A program made the position numbers and the translations under genes. 64,000 bases of DNA from CAYPHA01 sp964410215 (GTDB taxonomy: Bacteria > Calditrichota > Calditrichia > Calditrichales > CAYPHA01), in contig CAYPHA010000004.1 of assembly GCA_964410215.1 (NCBI GenBank), forward strand, positions 62,001-126,000. Reading direction: 5' to 3'. Below, in pieces: positions 36,660-44,717 of the stretch. Each line of letters starts with the position of its first letter. Position 1 is the stretch's first letter. The notes beneath the pieces are model-generated. The model was not told where the DNA came from. It was given only the letters and a program-made list of their open reading frames with translations, and made no database searches.

Positions 36660-36732
36660 TATATATTTTAAGAATTGTTTTTACTATGTGATTTTGGTCT
36701 ATAAACGCCTGGTTCAACAGAAGTGCTTTTCC

Positions 36733-37520
36733 TCAAATCATCAAATCAATCCCCAACGGACAATGATCCGAGCCCGGCACCTCCGACTGGATAAAGGCAT
36801 CCTGCACCATGTCCTTGTGCTCCGCGTCGATGAAAAAATAATCGATGCGCCAGCCGACGTTGCGCTTGCGGGCCCCCATCCGGTACGTCCACCAGGTGTA
36901 ATGATCGGGCTCGTCNNNNNNNNNNGCTCGTCCGGGTGAAACATCCGGAACGTGTCCACCCAGCCGTGATCCACTAACCTGTCCATCCAGGCCCGCTCGA
37001 TGGGCAGAAAACCGGAGTTCTTTTCGTTCGCCTTCGGATTGCGTAAATCAATATCCTTGTGCGCCGTGTTGTAATCCCCGCAAACGATCACCGCCTTGCC
37101 CTTCCTCCGCAATGCATCGGCATGTTCCAGAAACGCGTCGTAAAAACGCATCTTGTAGTCCAGACGATCGTCGCCGCTGGTGCCGTTGGGAAAATATATG
37201 TTATATAAATAAAAATGCGCAAATTCCTGCAGGATGATCCGCCCCTCCCGGTCGAATTCTTCGATGCCGAAGCCGGTCGATACAAGCGTGCACGGAATCC
37301 GAGCGAGCGTGGCCACCCCGCTGTAACCGGCCTTCGTTTTGGCCGCATCCCATTCCACCCGGTATTCCGGGAACGCGTCAAAAACCCCGTTGGTCTGCTC
37401 ATGCGTGGCCTTGACCTCCTGGAAACAGACCACCTCCGCCCGCTCCTTTGCAAACCAGTCGACCAAACCCTTACCCATGGCCGCACGTATCCCGTTCACA
37501 TTCCAGGACAATATCCGCAT
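36733..37520 (-). CDS. Exodeoxyribonuclease III, interrupted by an assembly gap
   Basis: This is an ExoIII/AP endonuclease family enzyme for base-excision repair. MRILSWNVNGIRAAM opens the protein, with AAGGAG before the ATG at 37520. CFQEVKATHEQ supplies the metal-binding Glu, VCGDYNTAHKDIDL the Asp/Asn, and GSDHCPLGIDL the C-terminal Asp-His pair. Ten Ns at 36916-36925 break the frame. The seven bases GCTCGTC occur on both sides of the Ns; keeping one copy and dropping the Ns restores FHPDEPDHYTWWTYRMGARK, the expected family sequence. The gene is therefore almost certainly intact in the organism. It is the last gene of the HMG-CoA synthase operon. Confidence 0.93.
36916..36925. other. Scaffold gap (10 N) flanked by a 7-base duplication
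   Basis: Ten Ns lie inside the exonuclease III gene. GCTCGTC ends the left flank and begins the right flank. This is best read as two overlapping contig ends joined with filler, not as missing sequence. Confidence 0.95.
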
Positions 37521-37592
37521 TCCGGCTCCTTTCAACTCAATAAGATCGCAAACTATCAGAAACTCATTCTTTTTTCATTTTTCTCTTTTCTT

Positions 37593-37985
37593 TTATCTTA
37601 ACAGTACAGCTTTATACCCGTACTGTAAAATACCGTCCTTCCCTTCCTTCTGTATCCGGCGCAGCATCAGACGTACCCGCTTGCCGATGCTCACCTCCTC
37701 CGGCCTGCAGTCGACAATCTGAGCGGTCAGACGGGCCCCGTCGTCGGTTTCGATGATGCCGACGGCAAAGGGCGTCTGCAAGGCGAATTCCTCGGCCGCC
37801 ACGTGGATGATGGTGAAGGTTTTTACCGTTCCTTCGGGCTTAAGGGTTGTAGCCTCAAAACTGCGGCTGCCGCATTCCGGACAGACCCGGCGGGGCGGGA
37901 AGGCGATGTAGCCGCAGTCGCTGCATTTATTGGTTTCCAGACGGAAACGCTGCGGGATTTCCCGTGTATATTTCGGTACGATCAT
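37593..37985 (-). CDS. DUF35 OB-fold/zinc-ribbon protein, partner of thiolase and HMG-CoA synthase
   Basis: The start at 37985 has GGAGGGAC upstream, and its ATGA overlaps the thiolase stop; an extended frame to 38015 has no such support. The rubredoxin-like zinc ribbon is CSDCGY and CPECGS. An OB-fold with FTIIHVAAEEFALQTPFAVG follows. In archaea a DUF35 protein bridges thiolase and HMG-CoA synthase in a complex that channels acetoacetyl-CoA. The gene order here (synthase, thiolase, DUF35) is the archaeal one, so the same role is likely. Confidence 0.88.
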   Translation of the reverse strand: MIVPKYTREIPQRFRLETNKCSDCGYIAFPPRRVCPECGSRSFEATTLKPEGTVKTFTIIHVAAEEFALQTPFAVGIIETDDGARLTAQIVDCRPEEVSIGKRVRLMLRRIQKEGKDGILQYGYKAVLLR

Positions 37986-39133
37986 GATTGTCCCTCCAGA
38001 ATATGAATCACACAACTGCCGCCGGAACCACCCATGTTCTGGGCCATGCCCAGCCGGGCGTTTTCGACCTGCCGTTCACCGGCTGTGCCGCACAGTTGCT
38101 CAACCACTTCGATGATCTGGGCTACCCCGGTGGCGCCCACCGGATGCCCCTTGGATTTCAGTCCGCCGCTGGTGTTGACCGGAATTTTACCGCCGTAAGT
38201 GGTCATCCCGGCTTCCACAGCCGGGCCGGACTTACCCCGTTCCACGAACCCCAGCTCTTCCATAATGACCAGCTCGGCAATGGTGAAACAGTCATGTACC
38301 TCGGCCAGGTCCAGCTGGTCCGGACCGATACCGGCCTGTTTGTAAGCCCGTTCCGCCGCTTTCCCGACAGCGGGCAGGGTGGCCGGATCCTTGCGCGAAT
38401 GCAAGGCGATGCCGTCGGTTGCCTGGGCCGTTGCCCGGATAAGCGTATAGGGTTTTTTTGATTTTTTAGCCAGTTCCTCGGTAGTAACGATCACAGCGGC
38501 GGCGCCGTCGGTGACCGGTGAACAGTCCAGTAGCCGCAGGGGATCGGCCACCGGAGCCGATTTCAGCACTTGCTCAATCGATATATTCATCCGGAACTGA
38601 GCCTTCGGATTTTTCAATCCGTGCTGGTGGTTCTTGACCGCCACCTGTGCCAGGTGCTCCCGCTTCGTACCATAACGGTCCATGTGGGCGTTGGCGATCA
38701 TGGCGTACAGACCGGGAAAGGTGACGCCGTGAAACGCTTCGTATTCCTGGTCGGCAGCCGTGGCCAGGGCGTACGTGGCATCGGCGCCGTCGTTCATCTT
38801 TTCAATTCCGCCGGCCAGGACAATTTCACTGGCGCCGGAAGCGACTTCGAAAAAAGCCTGGCGGACGGCAATACCGCCGGATGCGCAGGCGGATTCCACA
38901 TGGGTCGCCGCAATGCCGGCCATACCCAGGTAATCAGCCAGCATGGAAGCGATATGTTCCTGTCCGATGAATAGTCCGGGGGACATGGCCCCGATATACA
39001 TACTGTCTATATGATCGACACCGGCATCGTCGATGGCCAGGAGGGCTGCTTCGGTGAACAGGTCGCGCAGTGACTGCTTCCACAATTCACCAAAGTCGGT
39101 CATACCGGTGCCTATGATGGCAACATTGTTCAT
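37982..39133 (-). CDS. Thiolase (archaeal/SCP-x-type acetyl-CoA acetyltransferase)
   Basis: At 383 residues this belongs to the SCP-x/archaeal thiolase branch. The nucleophile Cys83 is in VESACASGG. The EVHDCFTIAEL segment carries the His of the branch and GHPVGATG the C-terminal glycine-rich motif. It is expected to condense two acetyl-CoA to acetoacetyl-CoA for the HMG-CoA synthase encoded 29 bases upstream. Its stop overlaps the DUF35 start. GC content is well above that of the CHAT operon (32 G/C in the 60 bases from 38941). Confidence 0.9.
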   Translation of the reverse strand: MNNVAIIGTGMTDFGELWKQSLRDLFTEAALLAIDDAGVDHIDSMYIGAMSPGLFIGQEHIASMLADYLGMAGIAATHVESACASGGIAVRQAFFEVASGASEIVLAGGIEKMNDGADATYALATAADQEYEAFHGVTFPGLYAMIANAHMDRYGTKREHLAQVAVKNHQHGLKNPKAQFRMNISIEQVLKSAPVADPLRLLDCSPVTDGAAAVIVTTEELAKKSKKPYTLIRATAQATDGIALHSRKDPATLPAVGKAAERAYKQAGIGPDQLDLAEVHDCFTIAELVIMEELGFVERGKSGPAVEAGMTTYGGKIPVNTSGGLKSKGHPVGATGVAQIIEVVEQLCGTAGERQVENARLGMAQNMGGSGGSCVIHILEGQS

Positions 39134-39162
39134 AAATGTGTACTCCTTCTAATTACCGGTGT

Positions 39163-40209
39163 TTAATCATTGAGATGAATTTTATCATAATGTTTCAGGT
39201 ATTCCCCATAGGTCAGGTACGTCTTGTTTTCATCCAGCATACTGTTCAGCGTAGGGGCCAGGTTTCGAACGACATCGATCTCTTCCGTCACCCTGAAAAT
39301 GAAAGCGTCGCTGCCGGCACCCGATCCGAAGGACACCAGCAGGATGCGGTCACCGGGTTTGGCCACGTCGAGGGTGGCGGAAAACCCGGTCGGGGAGGAT
39401 CCGGAATAGGTGTTGCCCATGCGCGGAACAATCCAGCCCGGCTCCATCTGTTCCTTAGTGAATCCCAGCGTTTTACCGGCTTTCTGCGGGAATTTACCGT
39501 TGGGCATATGGAAGACGGCATAAGCAAAATCGGAAGCCTTCAGCCCGGACCGTTCCAGGATGCCCGATCCGGCACTGAGCACATGACGAAAATAGGCCGG
39601 TTCTCCGGTAAAGCGGCCGCCGTGACGCGGGTATTTGCGTCCTTCCCGGCGCCAGAAATCCCCGGTATCGGATGTAAACGAATAGGTGTGTTCGATCGCG
39701 GCTACCACGTTCTCCGCTCCCATGATAAAAGCGGAACCGCCGGCCGAAGCGGTGAATTCAAGTGCATCGCCGGGGGCTCCCTGGGAGGTGTCCGCGCCGA
39801 TGCCCATGGCGTAAGCCATGTTGCCGGCCTTTACATGGCTGTAGGCCACGTACATGGCTTCGGTGCCCGCTTTACAGGCGAATTCATAATCCGCCACATG
39901 CACTTCCGGGCCGATGCCCAGGGCGTCAATCAGGATGGTGCCGCTTGGTTTGACGGCATAGGGATGGGACTCGGAACCGATATAGACCGCGCCGATCTGT
40001 TTCGGATCGATGCGCGCCCGCTGCAGGGCATGCCGGGCGGCCTGGACGGAAATGGTGATCGTGTCCTCGTCCATTGCCGGCACGGTTTTCTCGTTTACGA
40101 GCAGTCCGTTCTTAATCGTCTGCGGATCTTTCCCCCATTGCCGGGCAATCTCTTCCACTTTAATGCGATAACCGGGAAGGTAAGATCCGTATCCTACAAT
40201 ACCAACCAT
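39163..40209 (-). CDS. Hydroxymethylglutaryl-CoA synthase, archaeal type
   Basis: The 348-residue length and sequence fit the archaeal HMG-CoA synthase group. The general-base Glu is in YIGSE (about 80), the nucleophile Cys112 is in EFACKAGTEA, and a His-containing segment follows at FHMPNGKFPQKAGK. It makes HMG-CoA for the mevalonate pathway. GGAGG precedes the ATG and a sigma70-like promoter is upstream at 40275-40303. It heads a leftward operon with thiolase, DUF35 and exonuclease III. No HMG-CoA reductase or mevalonate kinase is in the window. Confidence 0.92.
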   Translation of the reverse strand: MVGIVGYGSYLPGYRIKVEEIARQWGKDPQTIKNGLLVNEKTVPAMDEDTITISVQAARHALQRARIDPKQIGAVYIGSESHPYAVKPSGTILIDALGIGPEVHVADYEFACKAGTEAMYVAYSHVKAGNMAYAMGIGADTSQGAPGDALEFTASAGGSAFIMGAENVVAAIEHTYSFTSDTGDFWRREGRKYPRHGGRFTGEPAYFRHVLSAGSGILERSGLKASDFAYAVFHMPNGKFPQKAGKTLGFTKEQMEPGWIVPRMGNTYSGSSPTGFSATLDVAKPGDRILLVSFGSGAGSDAFIFRVTEEIDVVRNLAPTLNSMLDENKTYLTYGEYLKHYDKIHLND

Positions 40210-40274
40210 AAAGCCTCCGCTTAACTGGTTAAAGGTGTCGTCATAAATTAAAATTTTGGAGAAAATGCTATTTT

Positions 40275-40303
40275 AATCTATGAAGGGTTTATGAACAATT
40301 CAA
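40275..40303 (-). promoter_or_regulatory. Candidate promoter of the HMG-CoA synthase operon
   Basis: On the minus strand TTGAAT, a 17-base spacer and TAGATT place a start site about 60 bases before the ATG. Confidence 0.45.
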
Positions 40304-40333
40304 ACATATTCTATTATCAATATGGATTATAAT

Positions 40334-40362
40334 TTGTAAAACGCGGGTTCCCTGATTATTAT
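40334..40362 (+). promoter_or_regulatory. Candidate promoter of the SDR gene
   Basis: TTGTAA, a 17-base spacer and TATTAT lie 56 bases before the SDR start. Together with the minus-strand promoter at 40275 it makes this a divergent promoter region. Confidence 0.45.
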
Positions 40363-40418
40363 TCTGTAAACTTTAATCTTACGAAAGACGACTATTTTCA
40401 TTTAACCGGGGAGTTATG

Positions 40419-41207
40419 ATGCAGTTTGATATTGAAGGGAAATCAGCGGTCGTGTTTGCAGCGAGTAAAGGGCTGGGCAAAGCGGCGGCACTGGCACTGG
40501 CAGCTGAAGGCTGCCGGGTGGCTGTCTGTGGGCGGACACCGGATACTCTTGCGGAAGCGGCGACGGAGATTTGTTCAGCCGGCGCGGCTGATGTGCTGAC
40601 TGAAGTCGTGGATGTCATGAACCGGGCAGAAATCGAATCGTTTGTGGAAAGCATTGCCCGGGCATGGGACGGGATTGATATACTGGTTACCAATGCCGGG
40701 GGGCCTCCGGTGAAGACCTTCATGGAAACCAGCGATGAAGAATGGCAGGAATGGTATCAGAAGACATTTATGAGCGTCGTCCGCTCCATTAAAACAGCCG
40801 TTCCATATATGGAAAAAAAAGGATGGGGACGCATTATCAACATCACTTCCATTTCGGTGAAGGCGCCGGTGGAGAGTCTGGTATATGCCAATGCCCTGCG
40901 TATGGCGGTGGTTGGTCTGGCCAAAACGTTATCATTGGAACTCGGTCCGATGGGAATCACGGTCAACAACGTGGCCCCGGGTTATCATCTGACGGATGGG
41001 TTGGAGCGCATTATACGCAAAAAAGTGGAACAGGGTACGGCCCGGGAAACGGTGCTGGAAAACTGGGAAAAGAAGATCCCCATGCGCCGTATCGGCCGGC
41101 CTGAGGACCTGGCCAGCCTGATCACCTTCCTGGCTTCTGAACCGGCCGGCTATTTGTCGGGGACAACCATCCCCTGTGACGGCGGCATGTATAGCGGTAC
41201 CATGTGA
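40419..41207 (+). CDS. SDR family oxidoreductase with atypical active site
   Basis: The Rossmann nucleotide site is FAASKGLGKAAALALA, and CGR after the second strand suggests NADP preference. NAGGPP and the C-terminal GGMYSGTM are typical of FabG-like SDRs. The usual Tyr-x3-Lys is absent: the corresponding stretch is VYANALRMAVVGLAK, with Arg where Lys is expected and Tyr one place off. A subfamily with ALR at this point exists, so the gene may be functional with altered chemistry. Of two adjacent ATGs, 40419 is better placed behind GGGGAG. The substrate is unknown. Confidence 0.85.
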   Translation: MQFDIEGKSAVVFAASKGLGKAAALALAAEGCRVAVCGRTPDTLAEAATEICSAGAADVLTEVVDVMNRAEIESFVESIARAWDGIDILVTNAGGPPVKTFMETSDEEWQEWYQKTFMSVVRSIKTAVPYMEKKGWGRIINITSISVKAPVESLVYANALRMAVVGLAKTLSLELGPMGITVNNVAPGYHLTDGLERIIRKKVEQGTARETVLENWEKKIPMRRIGRPEDLASLITFLASEPAGYLSGTTIPCDGGMYSGTM

Positions 41208-41246
41208 TGCGGTCAAAAAAAAGCGTTATGGCCAGGGGGAATTGAC

Positions 41247-41275
41247 TTGACAAAACCTTTGCACGGAGGTATTTT
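41247..41275 (+). promoter_or_regulatory. Sigma70-like promoter of the winged-helix gene
   Basis: A perfect -35 TTGACA, a 17-base spacer and TATTTT lie 41 bases before the ATG. This is the best promoter match in the window. Confidence 0.6.
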
Positions 41276-41316
41276 TGCGCTTCATTTTTAACGTGAAAAC
41301 AAAAGGAGACGATACA

Positions 41317-41517
41317 ATGACGCATACTATCGGTGAAATGGCGGGTCAGGTCTGGGACGCCCTGGAAGGGGGCAATGAAATGACCCTTGCGAAACTGAAA
41401 ACACAGTTGAAGGCAGACGCCTTTGTGCTGAATGCCGCCATAGGCTGGCTGGCGCGTGAAGGGAAGATCGACATCAGCAAAAAGGGGACGTCGGTCAAAG
41501 TCAGGCTGGCTGGCTGA
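41317..41517 (+). CDS. Small winged-helix protein (DUF2582-like)
   Basis: The ATG at 41317 follows AAAGGAG; the longer frame from 41275 has no Shine-Dalgarno. The 66-residue product is one winged helix: IGEMAGQVWDALEG, then LAKLKTQLKADAFVLNAAIG as the recognition helix pair, then WLAREGKIDISKKG as the wing. This fits the DUF2582 winged-helix family. It has its own promoter and terminator, so it is a single-gene unit. DNA binding is likely from the fold; targets are unknown. Confidence 0.8.
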   Translation: MTHTIGEMAGQVWDALEGGNEMTLAKLKTQLKADAFVLNAAIGWLAREGKIDISKKGTSVKVRLAG

Positions 41518-41532
41518 TCATCTCAATTTCAC

Positions 41533-41557
41533 AAGCCGGTGTGATGCCGGCTTTTTT
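41533..41557 (+). terminator. Rho-independent terminator after the winged-helix gene
   Basis: AAGCCGG pairs with CCGGCTT around a seven-base loop, followed by a T run. Confidence 0.88.
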
Positions 41558-41589
41558 CTTCTTTAATCTTCCTCCATTTTAGAAAATAC

Positions 41590-41618
41590 TTGCTTTTGTT
41601 CCGACTCTATTCTATTTT
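41590..41618 (+). promoter_or_regulatory. Candidate promoter of the nfeD-SPFH operon
   Basis: TTGCTT, a 17-base spacer and TATTTT lie 38 bases before the NfeD start codon. Confidence 0.4.
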
Positions 41619-41656
41619 TTGCTTTACATGATAATGACCTAACATTCCAGGTAACT

Positions 41657-42949
41657 ATGAAAACCTATATAAATATTTTTTTGCTCCTCTTTGGACTGTG
41701 TAGTTCACTGATCGCCAGAGATGTTCACCGCATTATAGTCAGCGGTATCATCAATCCGGTCTCCATGGAATACATCATCAAATCAATTGAGAAGGCTGAA
41801 GAACAGGATGCCGAACTGTTGATCATTCAGATGGATACGCCGGGCGGTCTGATGGCTTCGATGCACGAAATCATGAAATCCATTCAGAGTTCCAACGTGC
41901 CGGTCGCCGTTTACGTGGCACCCAGTGGTTCGCGGGCAGGATCCGCAGGTGTGTTCATTACCTATGCCGCCCACATTGCTGCAATGGCGCCGTCCACCAA
42001 CATCGGTTCCGCCCATCCGGTTCTCGGAGGCGGGCAGGCACAGCCGGATTCCTCCGGTGTGATGATGGAAAAGGTCACCAACGATGCGGTGGCAAAAATC
42101 AAGACCGTCGCAAAACGTCGCGGCCGGAATGAAGAGTGGGCGGAAAAGGCTATCCGTGAGAGCGCCAATATTACTGAGACGGAAGCCCTCGAGATGAATG
42201 TCATCGACTATATCGTGCCCGATGTCGATTCACTGCTGGCTGTAATCGATGGGAAAGAGATCAAACTGGATAGCGGTGAGATACAAAAGATGGATACACG
42301 TGATGCCACCGTTATCACGTTTGAGATGACCTGGCGCCAGCGCCTGCTGGATACCCTGACGGATCCCAATATCGCCTATATTCTCATGATTATCGGCTTT
42401 TACGGGATTCTGTATGAACTATACAGTCCGGGTGCCATCCTGCCCGGTGTTGTGGGGGGCATCTGCCTTATAATGGGTTTTTATGCCATGCAGTCGCTTC
42501 CGGTAAATTACGCCGGTCTGGCCCTGATTGTCTTTTCGATTGTCCTTTTCCTTCTGGAAGTTAAAATTCAGAGTTTCGGGTTGCTGACCATCGGAGGGGT
42601 GATTTCCCTCATCATGGGTTCCGTGATGCTGTATGATAATGAAAATATGCCGTTCATAAGAGTTTCATGGGAGGTCATTGTGGGCGTTGTTCTTGTAACC
42701 GTTGCATTTTTTGTATTCGCCATCGGCATGGCCGTACGGACCCATCGAAAACAGGCAACGACCGGTAAGGAGGGCATGATAGGGGAAATCGGTGTCGTTT
42801 ATAAGGAACTGGATCCGGACGGAACCGTCGTTGTGCACGGCGAATACTGGCGTGCGGTAAGCGGTGCAAAAATAGAAGCCGGACGAAAAGTAAAAGTTGT
42901 CGCATATGAAGATAAAGGTTTGACGCTCAGAGTAGAGCCCATTTCTTAG
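41657..42949 (+). CDS. NfeD-family membrane-bound serine protease
   Basis: A signal peptide is followed by a ClpP-like protease domain with QMDTPGGL and the nucleophile Ser in SGSRAGSAG; a Lys in the ANITETEAL-containing helix region is the expected base. Four to five membrane helices (about residues 240-360) follow. A C-terminal NfeD OB-fold domain is seen at GMIGEIGVVYKELDPDG. This is the long NfeD form. The SPFH gene 11 bases downstream is its usual partner, which such proteases are thought to cleave. Confidence 0.92.
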   Translation: MKTYINIFLLLFGLCSSLIARDVHRIIVSGIINPVSMEYIIKSIEKAEEQDAELLIIQMDTPGGLMASMHEIMKSIQSSNVPVAVYVAPSGSRAGSAGVFITYAAHIAAMAPSTNIGSAHPVLGGGQAQPDSSGVMMEKVTNDAVAKIKTVAKRRGRNEEWAEKAIRESANITETEALEMNVIDYIVPDVDSLLAVIDGKEIKLDSGEIQKMDTRDATVITFEMTWRQRLLDTLTDPNIAYILMIIGFYGILYELYSPGAILPGVVGGICLIMGFYAMQSLPVNYAGLALIVFSIVLFLLEVKIQSFGLLTIGGVISLIMGSVMLYDNENMPFIRVSWEVIVGVVLVTVAFFVFAIGMAVRTHRKQATTGKEGMIGEIGVVYKELDPDGTVVVHGEYWRAVSGAKIEAGRKVKVVAYEDKGLTLRVEPIS

Positions 42950-42960
42950 GAGGAATCATT

Positions 42961-43740
42961 ATGTCATTTCTTTCCGGAATCATTATCATTGTTGTATTCC
43001 TGTTGGCAAGCGCCATTCGTGTTCTCAAGGAATACGAACGGGGTGTTATTTTTCGTCTGGGACGTTTGGTGGGTTCCAAAGGTCCTGGAATTATCCTGCT
43101 GATCCCGCTTTTGGACCGTATGGTAAAAGTGAGTTTGAGAACGGTTGTAATGGATGTCCCCCCGCAGGATGTCATTACCAAGGACAATGTGTCGGTGCAG
43201 GTGAACGCCGTGCTTTATTTCAGGGTGGTCAGTCCGGAAAAGAGCATCGTTGAAGTGGAAAATTTCCTCTTTGCAACCTCACAGCTTTCACAGACGACCC
43301 TGCGCAGCATCGTTGGCCAGGTGGAGCTGGACGAGTTGCTGATGGAGCGGGACAAAATCAATGCAGAACTCCAGCAGATTATCGATACGCATTCTGATCC
43401 CTGGGGAGTGAAAGTATCGCTTGTGGAGATCAAACATATCGACCTGCCGGAGGAGATGAAGCGTGCCATGGCCAAACAGGCTGAAGCCGAACGTGAGCGC
43501 CGGGCCAAGGTCATCGCAGCCGAGGGTGAATTTCAGGCCTCCAGGCAGCTTACGAACGCCGCAAAAATCATTGATGAAAATCCGTCATCACTGCAGCTCC
43601 GTTTCCTTCAGACGCTTGTCGAAATCGCGGCGGAGAAAAACTCGACGACCATCTTTCCGGTTCCACTCGATCTTTTCAGGCCCTTTCTTGAAAGCTATGC
43701 CGAGGAACAAAAAAAGAAACACGGCAGGACCGATGATTAA
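42961..43740 (+). CDS. SPFH/Band 7 protein (slipin/stomatin-like)
   Basis: One N-terminal membrane helix (residues 2-20) is followed by the Band 7 domain: VLKEYERGVIFRLGRL, DVPPQDVITKDNVSVQVNA and LRSIVGQVELDELL. A helical AERERRAKVIAAEGEFQAS region follows, used for oligomerisation. GGAGG precedes the ATG. Paired with NfeD upstream, it probably forms a membrane-domain scaffold. A strong bidirectional terminator at 43778-43806 ends the operon. Confidence 0.95.
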   Translation: MSFLSGIIIIVVFLLASAIRVLKEYERGVIFRLGRLVGSKGPGIILLIPLLDRMVKVSLRTVVMDVPPQDVITKDNVSVQVNAVLYFRVVSPEKSIVEVENFLFATSQLSQTTLRSIVGQVELDELLMERDKINAELQQIIDTHSDPWGVKVSLVEIKHIDLPEEMKRAMAKQAEAERERRAKVIAAEGEFQASRQLTNAAKIIDENPSSLQLRFLQTLVEIAAEKNSTTIFPVPLDLFRPFLESYAEEQKKKHGRTDD

Positions 43741-43777
43741 ACGTGCCGCCTGATATCGTGCTTAATCTTCATACTAT

Positions 43778-43806
43778 AAAAAAACCTGCCATAGGCAGGT
43801 TTTTTT
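43778..43806. terminator. Bidirectional Rho-independent terminator
   Basis: AAAAAAACCTGCC and its exact complement are separated by ATA. The A and T tracts allow termination in both directions, though only the left-hand operon needs it. Confidence 0.93.
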
Positions 43807-43838
43807 CTGATGAACGTTATTGACCGGATGTACAAACA

Positions 43839-44705
43839 ATGAAACCACTCTTTTTTCTTTTTTCTTTTTTCTTCTTTCTTATCCTCCATGCCTGCAGCCT
43901 GAACCGCATGGCTGTGCGTCAAATGACTCCTATTCTGCAAAACAGTGCGGAAGCCGTATATGAGGAAACAGACCTTCAGATCGCGGAACAGGCCCTGGCT
44001 TCCAACCTGAAACTGCTGGAAGGGCTGATGAAAAGCGATCCCGGTAACCAGCAGTTGATCCTGCTTACGGTTCAGGGTTTCGCCGGTTATGCGCTGGGGT
44101 TTGCAGAAGATGAAGATACCCCGCGGGCACGCGCACTCTATCTGCGGGCCAGAACATACGGTTTTGACCTGCTGGAGCAGAATAAATCGTTCAGGGAAAA
44201 CAGAAAGGGCGACATGGACTCCTTCATAGCGGCATTGAAGACATTCGAAGAAGATGATGTACCTGCGCTTTTCTGGACCGGTTTCAGCTGGGCTGGTTAT
44301 CTGAATCTCAGTCTGAGCGATCCGATGGCCCTTATTGAATTACCCCGTGTGGAAGCACTGATGAACCGTGTTATGGAACTGGATTCCACCTTTTTTTATG
44401 GTGGTGCCCAGCTCTTTTTCGGATCCATGTACGGAATGAAGCCGCGGATGATGGGCGGCGATCCGGATAAGGCCAAAGCGTATTTTGAACGCAGCCTGCG
44501 AATTTCAGGAAACAAATTCCTCCTGGCCTATGTATACATGGCTGAATACTACGCGGCTAAAGTGCTGGATGAAGAAGCTTTTGATCACTATCTGGAGATA
44601 GTGCAGCAAACCCCTTCTGCGAAACTTGAAGGGATGCCGCTTTTGAATGAGATTGCAAAAAAGAAAGCCGGCTTACTCGCGAAACGAAAAGAAGAATTAT
44701 TCTGA
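43839..44705 (+). CDS. TRAP transporter TatT-family lipoprotein
   Basis: A lipobox LHAC follows a short hydrophobic segment, so the protein is probably lipid-anchored. The body is helical and TPR-like (DDVPALFWTGFSWAGYLNLS, GGDPDKAKAYFERSLRISGN), matching TatT, which accompanies TRAP substrate-binding proteins. The DctP gene follows after a short gap with GAGGGAG. TatT is thought to form trimers that hold the binding protein. No Shine-Dalgarno is seen before this ATG. Confidence 0.85.
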   Translation: MKPLFFLFSFFFFLILHACSLNRMAVRQMTPILQNSAEAVYEETDLQIAEQALASNLKLLEGLMKSDPGNQQLILLTVQGFAGYALGFAEDEDTPRARALYLRARTYGFDLLEQNKSFRENRKGDMDSFIAALKTFEEDDVPALFWTGFSWAGYLNLSLSDPMALIELPRVEALMNRVMELDSTFFYGGAQLFFGSMYGMKPRMMGGDPDKAKAYFERSLRISGNKFLLAYVYMAEYYAAKVLDEEAFDHYLEIVQQTPSAKLEGMPLLNEIAKKKAGLLAKRKEELF

Positions 44706-44717
44706 GGGAGAATGAGA

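Noticed and set aside
39136..40224. Plus-strand open frame of 362 codons opposite HMG-CoA synthase
   Set aside because: The sense strand encodes a clear enzyme with its catalytic residues; the antisense product matches no family I know and has no start signal.
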